Source of the DNA: Lachnospiraceae bacterium
GTDB lineage: Bacteria > Bacillota > Clostridia > Lachnospirales > Lachnospiraceae
DNA length: 38,554 bases
NCBI GenBank assembly: GCA_024696005.1
Contig: JAILHF010000067.1
Coordinates: forward strand, 1 to 38,554
Direction of reading: 5' to 3'
The translations under genes were made by a program, and so were the position numbers. Shown here piece by piece: positions 15,363 through 23,322 of this stretch; position 1 is the stretch's first letter; the number at the start of each line of letters is the position of its first letter. Under the pieces are notes generated by a model that saw only the letters and a list, made by a program, of their open reading frames with translations, was not told the origin of the DNA and searched no databases.

Positions 15363-15827
15363 TTATCTCTTGTTGAAAGGCATCTCCTCTACGATCCCCT
15401 CGGGGATGTTCATGAAGTCATCCGCCGCTCCGGCAGGTGCGCCCTGGAAACCGGCATCTCCGCCGTCTCCGAAACCATTTCCGGATGAAGCGTTCTTGCT
15501 CTCGGCAAATTCAGCATCCTCGATAACGACTTCCGTGGTGTAGACCTTTTTGCCGGTCTCCTTGTCGTTATAGCTTCCGGTCTGGATGCGGCCGGATGCT
15601 GCGATCTTCAATCCCTTGTGATAGTACTTTCCCGCGTGCTCGGCAAGCTTTCCGAATGCGACGCAGTTGATAAAATCCGCCGTCTGCTCGTTACCGTTAT
15701 TGTTGCGGTTGAAGCGGCGATCCACAGCCAGGGAAAATCTGGCAATGGCCAGGGGCGGTTCGCTGTTGTTGGAATATCTGATCTCCGGGTCTCTCGTAAG
15801 ACGTCCCATTAAAATGACTTTATTCAT
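15363..15827 (-). CDS. ssb: Single-stranded DNA-binding protein
   Basis: Coats single-stranded DNA during replication, repair and recombination. The 154-residue protein has an OB-fold (about residues 1-108; [19 protein letters not shown] start, [23 protein letters not shown]). A Gly/Ala-rich linker leads to an acidic tail. The tip reads EEMPFNKR, so the partner-binding PF motif is followed by Asn-Lys-Arg rather than being terminal as in the classic DDDIPF. PF followed by Asn is common in related Clostridia, the extra Lys-Arg less so. It lies between rpsF and rpsR, its standard location. Confidence 0.97.
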   Translation of the reverse strand: MNKVILMGRLTRDPEIRYSNNSEPPLAIARFSLAVDRRFNRNNNGNEQTADFINCVAFGKLAEHAGKYYHKGLKIAASGRIQTGSYNDKETGKKVYTTEVVIEDAEFAESKNASSGNGFGDGGDAGFQGAPAGAADDFMNIPEGIVEEMPFNKR

Positions 15828-15845
15828 CGGGTTATCCCTCCTTCT

Positions 15846-16136
15846 TTATGCCTCGTCTTGTCGAACGCATAAATAACGGATTACATCTTCCATCAGACGT
15901 ACATGATTCTCGATCTCGATGGGAGCGGTGCTGTCCGCTTCGAAGTGGATAAAGTAATAGAAAGCTTCCTTCATGTCCTGAATCTCATAAGCAAGCTTCT
16001 TCTTGCCGCCGTCTTCAACGTCGGTAACGGTTCCACCGTATCTTACGATGTACCCCTTACATTTTTCGACGGTAGCATTTCTTTCTTCCTCTTCGATCTT
16101 AGCGCTGACAACAACGGCTAATTCGTATTTGTTCAT
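15846..16136 (-). CDS. rpsF: 30S ribosomal protein S6
   Basis: Ribosomal protein forming a heterodimer with S18. Starting at ATG 16136 (ribosome site AGGAGG upstream) gives 96 residues beginning MNKYELAVVVSAKI. The middle has GGTVTDVEDGGKKKLAYEIQ and the end YYFIHFEADSTAPIEIENHVRL-like, all typical S6. The open frame extends further upstream to 16172 but that part overlaps the ribosome-binding region. It is first in rpsF-ssb-rpsR, driven by the promoter at 16227-16255. Confidence 0.97.
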   Translation of the reverse strand: MNKYELAVVVSAKIEEEERNATVEKCKGYIVRYGGTVTDVEDGGKKKLAYEIQDMKEAFYYFIHFEADSTAPIEIENHVRLMEDVIRYLCVRQDEA

Positions 16137-16158
16137 GCTACTCTTACCTCCTTTTGGT

Positions 16159-16201
16159 CTGACCCGCCGCAAAGACAGGTCGAATGGCCCCTGTTGGTCA
16201 G
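16159..16201 (-). promoter_or_regulatory. Structured rpsF leader, candidate S6:S18 autoregulatory site
   Basis: In the 5' leader, CTGACC (16201-16196) pairs with GGTCAG (16164-16159), enclosing a second stem ACAGG/CCTGT (16194-16190 with 16179-16175). An S6:S18-binding leader is known in front of many rpsF genes and this one has the right position. The conserved CCG bulge was not clearly located, so this is tentative. Confidence 0.35.
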
Positions 16202-16226
16202 GAGCAAGGATATTTCACGGAGTTTC

Positions 16227-16255
16227 ATAATAGCACGTGGCGTTCGGAAAAGCAA
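16227..16255 (-). promoter_or_regulatory. Sigma-A promoter for rpsF-ssb-rpsR
   Basis: Minus-strand TTGCTT (16250-16255), 17-bp spacer, TATTAT (16227-16232) with TGC before it forming an extended -10. About 90 bases before the rpsF start. Confidence 0.75.
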
Positions 16256-16371
16256 GCACTAAATTTAGGGGATTATTTCTTTCCCTTCCCAATATCTGGT
16301 GCTTGAAAAGAGCACGCTTTGGGCTTAGGATGGATTCGACCCGCGAAAAGCTTTTGCATTTTGGAGAAAAA

Positions 16372-17172
16372 ATGGACTGTCTGCTGATCTACCGCCGGGA
16401 AGATGTCGAAAAAAACCGCGCCTACATCGCTCTGTACGAAGAAGAATGCAAAAAGCGCGGCCTCGGCTTTTCCCTCATTCTATATGAAGAAACGGACCGG
16501 GATCTTTCCCTGCGGAAAGACAGCGGCTTCTTTGTCATCAACCGCAGCCGCAGCGCTGCCCTGGCGGCCTCCCTGGAAGAGCGCGGCATCCCCGTTTTCA
16601 ACAATTCCGAAGTTTCCCGCGTGGGGAACGACAAACTGCTCGCGATACGCCGGGCCGAAACCTGGGGCCTGCCCGTGATGCGCACAGAAGAAAGCTCCGA
16701 AGCCTTCGGGGGCAGCTTTCCGCTGGTCATGAAGACGGCGGATGGGCACGGAGGCAGCGAGGTGTTCCTGATCCGCAGTGCCGCGGAGGCGGAAGGGATC
16801 GCGGCGGCTCATCCGGGACGTTCTTTCCTGTTCCAGGAGTTCTGCGACACCCCGGGACGCGATCTTCGCATTTATATAGTAGGAAACCGCATCTGTGCCG
16901 CCATGCTCCGGACGTCGGATACGGATTTCCGCAGCAATTATTCCCTGGGCGGCAATGCCGTCCCCCACAGCCTCACTCCCGAAGAGCAGGCGATCATCGA
17001 AACAATCCTTTCCGAACTGACGATCGGACACGCCGGCATCGATCTGATCTATCATCAGGGCAACCCCGTCTTTAATGAACTGGAGGATGTTGTCGGAAGC
17101 CGCATGCTCTATCGCCATACAAATATCGATATTGTACACATCTATATGGATCACATCTGCCGTTGTATCTGA
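16372..17172 (+). CDS. RimK-like ATP-grasp ligase (plus strand)
   Basis: Predicted ATP-dependent carboxylate-amine ligase; substrates unknown. The open frame begins at 16237 but that part runs over the rpsF promoter. ATG 16372, five bases after GGAG, gives 266 residues. An N-terminal pre-ATP-grasp region ends FNNSEVSRVGNDK, the ATP-grasp core has FPLVMKTADGHGGSEVFL (Gly-rich loop) and FLFQEFCDTPGRDLRIYIVG, and FRSNYSLGGNA plus GIDLIYHQGNPVFNELED supply the RimK-type Arg, Asn and acidic Mg2+ residues. It is the only clear plus-strand gene and converges on a related ATP-grasp gene. Confidence 0.85.
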   Translation: MDCLLIYRREDVEKNRAYIALYEEECKKRGLGFSLILYEETDRDLSLRKDSGFFVINRSRSAALAASLEERGIPVFNNSEVSRVGNDKLLAIRRAETWGLPVMRTEESSEAFGGSFPLVMKTADGHGGSEVFLIRSAAEAEGIAAAHPGRSFLFQEFCDTPGRDLRIYIVGNRICAAMLRTSDTDFRSNYSLGGNAVPHSLTPEEQAIIETILSELTIGHAGIDLIYHQGNPVFNELEDVVGSRMLYRHTNIDIVHIYMDHICRCI

Positions 17173-17247
17173 TGTTCCGCTCAAGCACTATATATTGTGT
17201 GCGAGAAGAAGGGCAAATAAGTCAGAGAGAAAAAAAGAAGAAAAGCG

Positions 17248-18126
17248 TTAATTCCGGGAGGTCATGATGTAAGTCATGATCTCCTTTGCCGTATCGACAC
17301 CGGTACAGTCATAAAGATTCTTGAAATGCGCATTTGAATTCACTTCACAGAGCACGGGCTCTCCTTTCTCCCCAAACAAAAGATCCACCCCTGCAAAATC
17401 CAGTCCGAGCACGCGGCAGGCACGCACCGCCAGCTCCGTCTGCTGCGGCGTCAGCCTGTCTGTATAGTCGCTCGCCGTGCCGCCGTTCGTGATGTTGGCG
17501 CGAAAGTCCGATGCGTTCTCGCGCAGCATCGCGGCGATCACCCGCTCCCCGACCACCTGCAGGCGCAGGTCACGCCCCTCCGAGGATGCAACATAGCGCT
17601 GGATCAGATAAGGCCTCTCCCCGATCTGTCTGATCTGCGAAAGGAGCTCGTCTTCATCGCGTACGAGCGAAACCTGCTGCCCGAACGAACCGAAGGCTTC
17701 CTTCACCACGCAGGGAAAGCCGAGCCTGTCCGCTGCTGCCGCAAGGAAGGCCGGGTCGCTGAGCCCGTCATCGTGGAATTTCTTCGGCGAGATAAAGCTG
17801 TCCGGCTGGGGCAGCCCCGCGTGCCTGCAGAGCAGCCAGGTCAGCGTCTTGTCATCGCAGGCTTCGATCGCCGCCGCCGGATTGTACAGACGCAGTCCCT
17901 GTCTCTCCAGTTCGTAAGCCAGCCGCAGGTCCTTGTCCCAGAACAGAACGAAGTCGGGCTTTTTCTTCAGTTCATAGCCCTCCTCCGCGAGGATGCGCCA
18001 GGCGTCTGCACCTCCGATGCGTTTCAGTTCCACATCAAAAGAAGCTGCCGCCCCTTCCAGCATGGCAAACAGCTCCTGAAATTTGACACTGTTAATGAAT
18101 TGATTTACTACCAACCAGCCCTGCAT
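17248..18126 (-). CDS. RimK-like ATP-grasp ligase (minus strand)
   Basis: Second RimK-type ATP-grasp protein, 292 residues, from ATG 18126 with GAGG five bases upstream. Features are FVLFWDKDLRLAYELERQGLRLYN (pre-ATP-grasp), FPCVVKEAFGSFGQQVSLV (Gly-rich loop) and YLIQRYVASSEGRDLRLQVVG. FRANITNGGTA follows, then LGLDFAGVDLLFGEKGEPVLCEVNSNAHF-like sequence with the terminal Glu and Asn that bind Mg2+. Overall order matches the plus-strand neighbour, so the two are probably paralogues. It starts seven bases after the sirtuin stop, hence one transcript with it. RimK relatives add glutamate or other amino acids to proteins, cofactors or peptides; which applies here is open. Confidence 0.85.
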   Translation of the reverse strand: MQGWLVVNQFINSVKFQELFAMLEGAAASFDVELKRIGGADAWRILAEEGYELKKKPDFVLFWDKDLRLAYELERQGLRLYNPAAAIEACDDKTLTWLLCRHAGLPQPDSFISPKKFHDDGLSDPAFLAAAADRLGFPCVVKEAFGSFGQQVSLVRDEDELLSQIRQIGERPYLIQRYVASSEGRDLRLQVVGERVIAAMLRENASDFRANITNGGTASDYTDRLTPQQTELAVRACRVLGLDFAGVDLLFGEKGEPVLCEVNSNAHFKNLYDCTGVDTAKEIMTYIMTSRN

Positions 18127-18132
18127 GTTTCC

Positions 18133-18873
18133 TCAGATCTTAAGCTGCGAAAAGATCTCTCCGATCTTCCCGTGAATGCTGAAATCGGCAACGGAATCGC
18201 GCGCCGTTTCGTCACGGTTGATCAATACCAGCTTGTTTCCTCTGTAATAATCGATCAGCCCTGCTGCCGGATAGACCACCAGGCTGGTGCCGCCGATGAT
18301 CAGCATGTCCGCTTCCGCAATGGCACGGACCGCATTGGTCATGGTCGTATTGTCCAGGCCTTCTTCGTAGAGCACCACATCCGGTTTGATGTCGCCGCCG
18401 CATTCATCGCATTTCGGCAGGCCGTCCGCCTTGTAAAGATAGGAGGCTTCGAAAAACTTCCGGCACTTTTCGCAGTAATTGCGCAGCACGCTTCCGTGCA
18501 GCTCATACACGGTCTTGCTGCCGGCCGCCTGATGCAATCCGTCGATGTTCTGCGTGATCACGGCCTTGAGCTTGCCCTTTTCCTCAAGCTTAGCCAAAGC
18601 GATGTGCGCCGCATTGGGCTTTGCCGGATTCTCACCGCAGGTGCATTCCAGCAGCTTGTCCTTGTAAAAATCGAAAAACTCTTCCTTGTGCGTAACATAG
18701 AAAGTATGGGAGAGCATGGTCTCGGGCGGATATTTGAACTTCATGTGATACAGCCCGTCCACGCTGCGGAAATCCTTGATCCCGCTTTCCGTGGAAACAC
18801 CGGCCCCGCCGAAGAAAACAATGTTGTCCGAACCGTCGATCAGTTCCTGAAGCTTTTCGATCCCTATCTCCAT
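18133..18873 (-). CDS. NAD-dependent protein deacylase (sirtuin)
   Basis: Removes acyl groups from protein lysines using NAD+. The 246-residue protein has the sirtuin core GAGVSTESGIKDFRS (NAD loop), TQNIDGLHQAAG, and the catalytic His in ELHGSV. A Cys4 zinc site is formed by CEKC and CDEC. IKPDVVLYEE and GTSLVVYPAAGL complete the fold. No Tyr/Arg pair typical of desuccinylases is evident in the acyl pocket region, so deacetylase activity is likelier. Its ribosome site AAGGAGGGA lies immediately after the palindromic element B. The downstream gene is an ATP-grasp ligase. Confidence 0.95.
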   Translation of the reverse strand: MEIGIEKLQELIDGSDNIVFFGGAGVSTESGIKDFRSVDGLYHMKFKYPPETMLSHTFYVTHKEEFFDFYKDKLLECTCGENPAKPNAAHIALAKLEEKGKLKAVITQNIDGLHQAAGSKTVYELHGSVLRNYCEKCRKFFEASYLYKADGLPKCDECGGDIKPDVVLYEEGLDNTTMTNAVRAIAEADMLIIGGTSLVVYPAAGLIDYYRGNKLVLINRDETARDSVADFSIHGKIGEIFSQLKI

Positions 18874-18889
18874 GCCGTCCCTCCTTTTT

Positions 18890-19036
18890 GTTACTGTTCA
18901 GTGGCTTGCCAGCCACTGAACGTAACTGGCTTGCCGCCATGCATAATCGGCTTCGCCGATGGGCGGCAAGCCTGCCAGCCCAAGCGTCGGCCCGTAGCCA
19001 CGCTGCGAAGTGCGTGGCTACGGACTGAACAGTAAC
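18890..19036. repeat. 147-bp palindromic intergenic element, copy B
   Basis: Bounded by perfect terminal inverted repeats GTTACTGTTC (18890-18899) and GAACAGTAAC (19027-19036). Internal stems are GTTCAGTGGC/GCCACTGAAC (18896-18905 with 18912-18921), GCTTGCCGCC/GGCGGCAAGC (18929-18938 with 18962-18971) enclosing ATCGGC/GCCGAT, and a 12-bp stem CCGTAGCCACGC/GCGTGGCTACGG (18992-19003 with 19012-19023). It matches copy A in reverse complement, with compensated differences in the stems. It lies between the ACT-domain gene and the sirtuin, making up most of the sirtuin leader. Confidence 0.88.
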
Positions 19037-19073
19037 TCCTTTTTCTATTGTCATGCATCCGCAAAGCGGATCC

Positions 19074-19508
19074 TTACAGTTCCGCGATGTCTTCCTGCGT
19101 TAGTACCTTGATCCCCGCATGGGACAATGCCGCTTCCGCCGCCTTGTGATCGCTCACGCGGAAGATCATGTATGCGTTCTCCGGTTTCTTTCCGGCCGAG
19201 AGCGCATAGATGTATTCCAGGTTGATCTGCGCTTCCGTGAACACCTTCAGCACGCGGTTCAGTCCGCCGGGGCTGTTGGGCACTTCCACGATCACCACGC
19301 TGGTGAGCTTGTTGATGTAGCCTGCATCCTTCAGCACCGTGGTGGCTGCATACGGATCATCCACGATGATGCGGACGATGCCGAAGCCGTCGGTCTCCGC
19401 CAGGGAAACCGCACGCATGTTTACATTGTTGGCCGACAGCACAGCCGTCATCTCATCCAGCCGGCCTGCCTTATTCTCCAAAAAGATTGAAATCTGTTTT
19501 ACACTCAT
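19074..19508 (-). CDS. Tandem ACT-domain protein
   Basis: A 144-residue protein made of two ACT domains (about residues 1-68 and 70-140): KQISIFLENKAGRLDEMTAVL and VVIVEVPNSPGGLNRVLKVF are the two amino-acid-binding strand-helix starts. ACT domains sense amino acids; this stand-alone form is usually encoded beside phenylacetate-CoA ligase, exactly as here (22 bases after paaK). It probably binds an aromatic or branched amino acid and modulates that pathway. No catalytic domain is present. Confidence 0.92.
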   Translation of the reverse strand: MSVKQISIFLENKAGRLDEMTAVLSANNVNMRAVSLAETDGFGIVRIIVDDPYAATTVLKDAGYINKLTSVVIVEVPNSPGGLNRVLKVFTEAQINLEYIYALSAGKKPENAYMIFRVSDHKAAEAALSHAGIKVLTQEDIAEL

Positions 19509-19529
19509 GTTTCATAACCCCCTTTCCGA

Positions 19530-20831
19530 TCAGATCTTGCGGTTGTCGATCACTCTTACGGCTTTGCCTTCGCTGCGGGTAATGCTCTTGGGTGCGACCA
19601 GCGTCACCTTGGCCTTGATGCCCAGCATGCTCAGCAGACCCTTCACCAGATCTGCCTGCCGCTTGTTGATCTCGTTAATGTCATCGGTAAACATCTCCGG
19701 CGTCATCTCCACATGGACGTCCAGAGTATCGGTATTGTTGACACGGTCGACGATGATCTGATAGTTCGCCTGATAGCCATTCTCCAGAAGCACGGTCTCG
19801 ATCTGGCTCGGGAACACGTTCACGCCGCGGATGATCAGCATGTCATCGGTGCGGCCCATCGGCTTCGCCATGCGGATAAACGTTCTTCCGCAGGAGCATT
19901 TTTCGCGGGTCAGCCTGCAGATATCGCGCGTGCGGTAACGGACCATCGGGAAAGCCTTCTTGTCAACGGCCGTAAAGACCAGCTCGCCCTGGGAGCCCTC
20001 GGGAAGCACTTCCTCGGTATCGGGATCGATGATCTCGGCGATGAAGTGATCCTCGTTGATGTGCATGCCGTTCTGCGCGCTGCATTCGAAAGCAACGCCC
20101 GGGCCGGACAGCTCGGTCAGGCCGTAAATGTCAAACGCCTTGATACCCAGTGTTTTCTGGATATCCTTGCGCATTTCCTCACTCCAGGCCTCAGCTCCGA
20201 AGATGCCCGCCTTGAGAGGGATATCGTCGGGGGTAAGCCCCATCTCCTTCATGCTCTCGGCCAGATATGCGGCATAAGAAGGCGTGCAGCAGATGATCGT
20301 TGCTTCCAGATCACGGATGAACATGATCTGACGCTCGGTATTGCCGGAAGATGCGGGAACCGTGAGAGCTCCCACCTTGTGCGCACCGTCATGCAGCCCC
20401 AGGCCGCCCGTGAACAGGCCGTAACCGTAGGAAACCTGGATCACATCCTCGTCGGAACCGCCTGCTGCCGTGATGGCACGGGCACAGCACTCCGACCAGA
20501 GATCAAGATCGCCCTGGGTGTAAAAAGCAACCACGCGCTTTCCGGTGGTACCGCTGGTGGAATGGATGCGCACGCAATCCTTCAGCGGAGTACCCAACAG
20601 TCCGTAGGGGTAAGCATCGCGCAGGTCATATTTGGATAAAAAGGGAAGTTTATGCAGGTCGTCTACAGACTTGATATCATCGGGAGTTACACCCTTCTCC
20701 TCCATTTTTTTACGATAATAAGGTACGTTTTCCCAGACATGCTTTACCTGTTCGACAAGCTTTTCATTCTGGATCTCCCGGATCCGCTCCGGCGAGGCAC
20801 ATTCAATGTCCTCCTGAAAATAGCGTTCCAT
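19530..20831 (-). CDS. paaK: Phenylacetate-CoA ligase
   Basis: AMP-forming ligase activating phenylacetate or a related aryl acid to its CoA thioester. ATG 20831, six bases after GGAGGG, gives 433 residues. It has the adenylate-forming motif HSTSGTTGKRVVAFYT, IYGLTELSGPG (motif A5), the VRYRTRDICRL hinge aspartate, and RTDDMLIIRGVNVFPSQIE from the C-terminal domain; the catalytic Lys lies near the end (SEGKAVRV). The following ACT protein is the usual partner. In gut anaerobes such pairs often act on indolyl- or phenyl-acetate derived from amino acids; no Paa ring-cleavage genes are nearby. Confidence 0.95.
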   Translation of the reverse strand: MERYFQEDIECASPERIREIQNEKLVEQVKHVWENVPYYRKKMEEKGVTPDDIKSVDDLHKLPFLSKYDLRDAYPYGLLGTPLKDCVRIHSTSGTTGKRVVAFYTQGDLDLWSECCARAITAAGGSDEDVIQVSYGYGLFTGGLGLHDGAHKVGALTVPASSGNTERQIMFIRDLEATIICCTPSYAAYLAESMKEMGLTPDDIPLKAGIFGAEAWSEEMRKDIQKTLGIKAFDIYGLTELSGPGVAFECSAQNGMHINEDHFIAEIIDPDTEEVLPEGSQGELVFTAVDKKAFPMVRYRTRDICRLTREKCSCGRTFIRMAKPMGRTDDMLIIRGVNVFPSQIETVLLENGYQANYQIIVDRVNNTDTLDVHVEMTPEMFTDDINEINKRQADLVKGLLSMLGIKAKVTLVAPKSITRSEGKAVRVIDNRKI

Positions 20832-20863
20832 AAACAACCCTCCGTTTTTTGAAAGATGATGCC

Positions 20864-20892
20864 ATTATACAACCTTGAGAAACATAGTACAA
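20864..20892 (-). promoter_or_regulatory. Sigma-A promoter for paaK-ACT
   Basis: Minus-strand TTGTAC (20887-20892), 17-bp spacer, TATAAT (20864-20869), about 33 bases before the paaK start. Confidence 0.7.
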
Positions 20893-20904
20893 GAGCGGCT
20901 TTCA

Positions 20905-22128
20905 TCAGGCGCTGAAGGCCCAGATCTTCCAGGAATCCCCTTTTCGGATGAAGAACACGCGGAAAAGCTGGTCCGAGCCGGAATAATCCTTTCTCTGACC
21001 GTTCAGATTCGCATATGCATGATAGGTAAACTCCACGCTCACGCAGTTATCCGCCCAGCGTATGGGCCCTCTGGTCTCCAGCAGGCCGCAGTCCTGCTCG
21101 GTATAGGCAAGGGCATAGCAGGTGCTGTCGTAAGCTTTGAAAAGCATGTTGTAGGCTTCGCTGTCCGAGGGGATATAGGCGCAGCAGGCATTCAGCCTGC
21201 CCATGACCGGGTTGGGCGGAGCCTCCCTGCCTTCCGCAAGGGCCTCCTCCTTCGCGGCCTTGTAGTCCTTCCAGCCCGCGCCGCCGGTCATCGTGTAGAC
21301 CATGTAGGCACGGAAAAAGCCCTCGGCGCGCTCCGTCAGATCCGCCGGAACGTCATCCGCGGGCAGCAGGTAACAGCCGTCCTCCTCGGAATAGAAATAA
21401 CCATCGGCCGGACTGTACGCCACCTCGGGCTCCGTAAGCATGCCCTCCGCAACGCATTCGTGCCAGCGCACCGGGTTCTCCAGCAGTTCCTCGATGCCGT
21501 GATAGGGAAAATGCGAGACCTCCTCCTCCGAAGGCGCCACCGCAATGCCGTTGCAGATCAGCTGCATCCCGTCCGGAAGCTCGGCCCTTGCTTCATAATC
21601 GCCCCTAAGGAGCAGATCCACTCCGCTGACCGTCCAGTCCGCGGCGCTGCTTCCGTCCCCGCTGCTCTTTTTCATGCATACGCGGGCCAGATCCTTCTCT
21701 CCCAGCTTGATCTTGAAGACGGGCTCCTCTTCCGTCGAAGAAATGTCCGTGAAAAGCGCGGGCTTGTCCTTTGCCAGCGCCTCCTCGAAATAGGCTTTCA
21801 CGATTTCCGCGCTCTCCGGATCGTCCGGGCGGTCCTGCTGCCAGAGCGTGGTCCAGGCATCGGCATCCATCGAAGCCGCATATTGTTCAAACGCGCTCTG
21901 GGCCGCAAGCGGATCCGGGCCTTTCTTTTCCTCGGCCATCACCTTTTTCGCGGCCTCTTCCATGGCCTCGATGGATTTTTTCGCGTCCGTTTCACGCTGA
22001 AATACCATGAGCTTGTAGTACAGAAAACCCAGAGCTCCCGCCATCACCAGCGCGAGCACAAAGATGTAGATGAAATAGATCCGCAGAACGCCGGATCTTC
22101 TGCCTTTACGGCTCCTCGCTTCCGACAT
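20905..22128 (-). CDS. Membrane-anchored hypothetical protein
   Basis: A 407-residue protein of unknown function. The N-terminus is basic (RSRKGRR), followed by one membrane segment (about residues 14-40) and a long coiled, Lys/Glu-rich stretch. The remainder is a large extracytoplasmic acidic region. The C-terminal part (about 330-407, ending FFIRKGDSWKIWAFSA) resembles an NTF2-like or DUF4829-type wall, but no family was recognised with certainty. The start overlaps the previous gene by 23 bases, implying translational coupling, so it likely works with the phosphodiester glycosidase-type protein at the membrane. Confidence 0.75.
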   Translation of the reverse strand: MSEARSRKGRRSGVLRIYFIYIFVLALVMAGALGFLYYKLMVFQRETDAKKSIEAMEEAAKKVMAEEKKGPDPLAAQSAFEQYAASMDADAWTTLWQQDRPDDPESAEIVKAYFEEALAKDKPALFTDISSTEEEPVFKIKLGEKDLARVCMKKSSGDGSSAADWTVSGVDLLLRGDYEARAELPDGMQLICNGIAVAPSEEEVSHFPYHGIEELLENPVRWHECVAEGMLTEPEVAYSPADGYFYSEEDGCYLLPADDVPADLTERAEGFFRAYMVYTMTGGAGWKDYKAAKEEALAEGREAPPNPVMGRLNACCAYIPSDSEAYNMLFKAYDSTCYALAYTEQDCGLLETRGPIRWADNCVSVEFTYHAYANLNGQRKDYSGSDQLFRVFFIRKGDSWKIWAFSA

Positions 22129-23185
22129 CCGTCTCTCCTTCCGCGGGCATTACCAGGATCGCAGTGGGCAGATGCCGCATTCCCAGCAGATTGGAACCTC
22201 TCGTCACCTGCTCTCCCCGGAAAAACATCACGGCCGAGGTGCCGCCGTCCAGCATCGAAGCGTTCTCCGCTCCGTAGCGCACAAAGATGTCGCGCAGATC
22301 ATCCGCCGTCGCACCCAGGCTTCCGGCGTGACGCCCTTCGATCACCAAAAGCAGCATGGTGCCGTCTGCCCTCTGTCCTATGGCCGTGCGGGGATTGACG
22401 CCGCTATACTGGTCCGGCGAAGCCACTCCGTCCTTGACCAGAACCAGGCCGTCCTCGAAGCTGACCGCCGAGACCACGCCTGCCGACAGCGCCTGCTGCG
22501 GTGTCCAGTCGCCAAGCATCATCCGGTGATCCGCGTCAAAACCGATCACGTTTTTGTACACCCTGTCCGAGCCGTAGCGAACCGTGCCGTTCTCCAGCAC
22601 CATGCCGTCGGGACAGCCGCCCAGGCCCTTTCCGCCGGGATCGTAAAAGCCGCCGGCGTTGGTACCGCCGATCGCACCGTAATCCGAGATGAAATCCGGA
22701 AGCAGCTTGCCCGCGCCGCTTTCGCTGTAGGATTTGAGTGTTCCGATCACAACACGCGAGGGATCGGGCACGATCATGATCATGCCGCGGTAGATCCCTT
22801 CGTTGATCTCTTCCGTATAAGGTTCGCCGTACTCCGTCGTTTCCGGCGCAAGAGCTTCCTGCTCTTCTTCGGAAAGGCCTTCCAGATCCACCGGATCATA
22901 GGCAAGAGCCACCGTCGCGCTCGCGAGAGGCTTTGTTTCCTCCACGGCAACAGCCGTCGCATCCGAATGCAGGATCCCGTCCACCGTTTCCTCCGGCAGA
23001 AACCAGTATGGCAAAAATTTGAGGGCGCTTGTCTCCTGACAGGAGCGCGTGAACAGATCCCTGGCCTGCTCGGAAGGACCGTACATGAGCATAAGGATCA
23101 CCAGGAGCAAAAAGGCAAAGAATATGACAAAGCTTGTCAACACAAAACCGGAAAAGATCCCGGTAAATCTGAGTACTTTTTTCAT
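22106..23185 (-). CDS. Exported phosphodiester glycosidase (NAGPA-like) family protein
   Basis: Domain related to the uncovering enzyme that removes GlcNAc from mannose-6-phosphate; bacterial members act on exopolysaccharide or wall glycans, with substrates mostly unknown. Choosing ATG 23185 rather than an upstream TTG gives 359 residues. An N-terminal membrane anchor (about 10-38) leads to a Glu-rich linker and the NAGPA domain with AIGGTNAGGFYDPGG, NPRTAIGQRADGTMLLLVIEGR and MLDGGTSAVMFFRG, the family's three strong blocks. It has its own promoter and is followed by an overlapping membrane-anchored protein. Confidence 0.9.
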   Translation of the reverse strand: MKKVLRFTGIFSGFVLTSFVIFFAFLLLVILMLMYGPSEQARDLFTRSCQETSALKFLPYWFLPEETVDGILHSDATAVAVEETKPLASATVALAYDPVDLEGLSEEEQEALAPETTEYGEPYTEEINEGIYRGMIMIVPDPSRVVIGTLKSYSESGAGKLLPDFISDYGAIGGTNAGGFYDPGGKGLGGCPDGMVLENGTVRYGSDRVYKNVIGFDADHRMMLGDWTPQQALSAGVVSAVSFEDGLVLVKDGVASPDQYSGVNPRTAIGQRADGTMLLLVIEGRHAGSLGATADDLRDIFVRYGAENASMLDGGTSAVMFFRGEQVTRGSNLLGMRHLPTAILVMPAEGETDVGSEEP

Positions 23186-23222
23186 TCCATACCTGTATTT
23201 TTGCAAAAACGGATACGGAACA

Positions 23223-23251
23223 AATATACCCCAGAGTTGGTGTTATGTCAA
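23223..23251 (-). promoter_or_regulatory. Sigma-A promoter for the NAGPA-like gene
   Basis: Minus-strand TTGACA (23246-23251), 17-bp spacer, TATATT (23223-23228), about 38 bases before the start codon. Confidence 0.8.
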
Positions 23252-23286
23252 CCAAATCCGGAGTGCCGACTACGTTTTGTCATTTT

Positions 23287-23310
23287 TCCGTGGCCTGCCA
23301 GCCGCGGAAC
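23287..23310. repeat. Lone hairpin resembling one arm of the 147-bp elements
   Basis: TTCCGTGGC, loop CTGCCA, GCCGCGGAA form a nine-pair stem with one G-U. The loop and the flanking ..GGAAC.. echo the GTTCAGTGGC-TTGCCA-GCCACTGAAC arm of element B. On the minus strand it is followed by A-rich rather than T-rich sequence, so it is not a normal terminator for the upstream polysaccharide operon. Possibly a degenerate fragment of the element. Confidence 0.45.
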
Positions 23311-23322
23311 GGAACGTCTGTT

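Noticed and set aside
16237-16371. Earlier start of the plus-strand ATP-grasp gene
   Set aside because: The extra 45 residues overlie the rpsF promoter and have no ribosome site; ATG 16372 has GGAG at five bases.
18632-19054. Minus-strand 140-residue frame crossing element B
   Set aside because: Translation of the palindromic element plus a frame-shifted sirtuin shadow; such peptides are annotation artefacts.
19057-19071. ATCCGC-AAA-GCGGAT hairpin as terminator after the ACT gene
   Set aside because: The stem lies inside the end of the ACT-gene transcript with no T tract after it.
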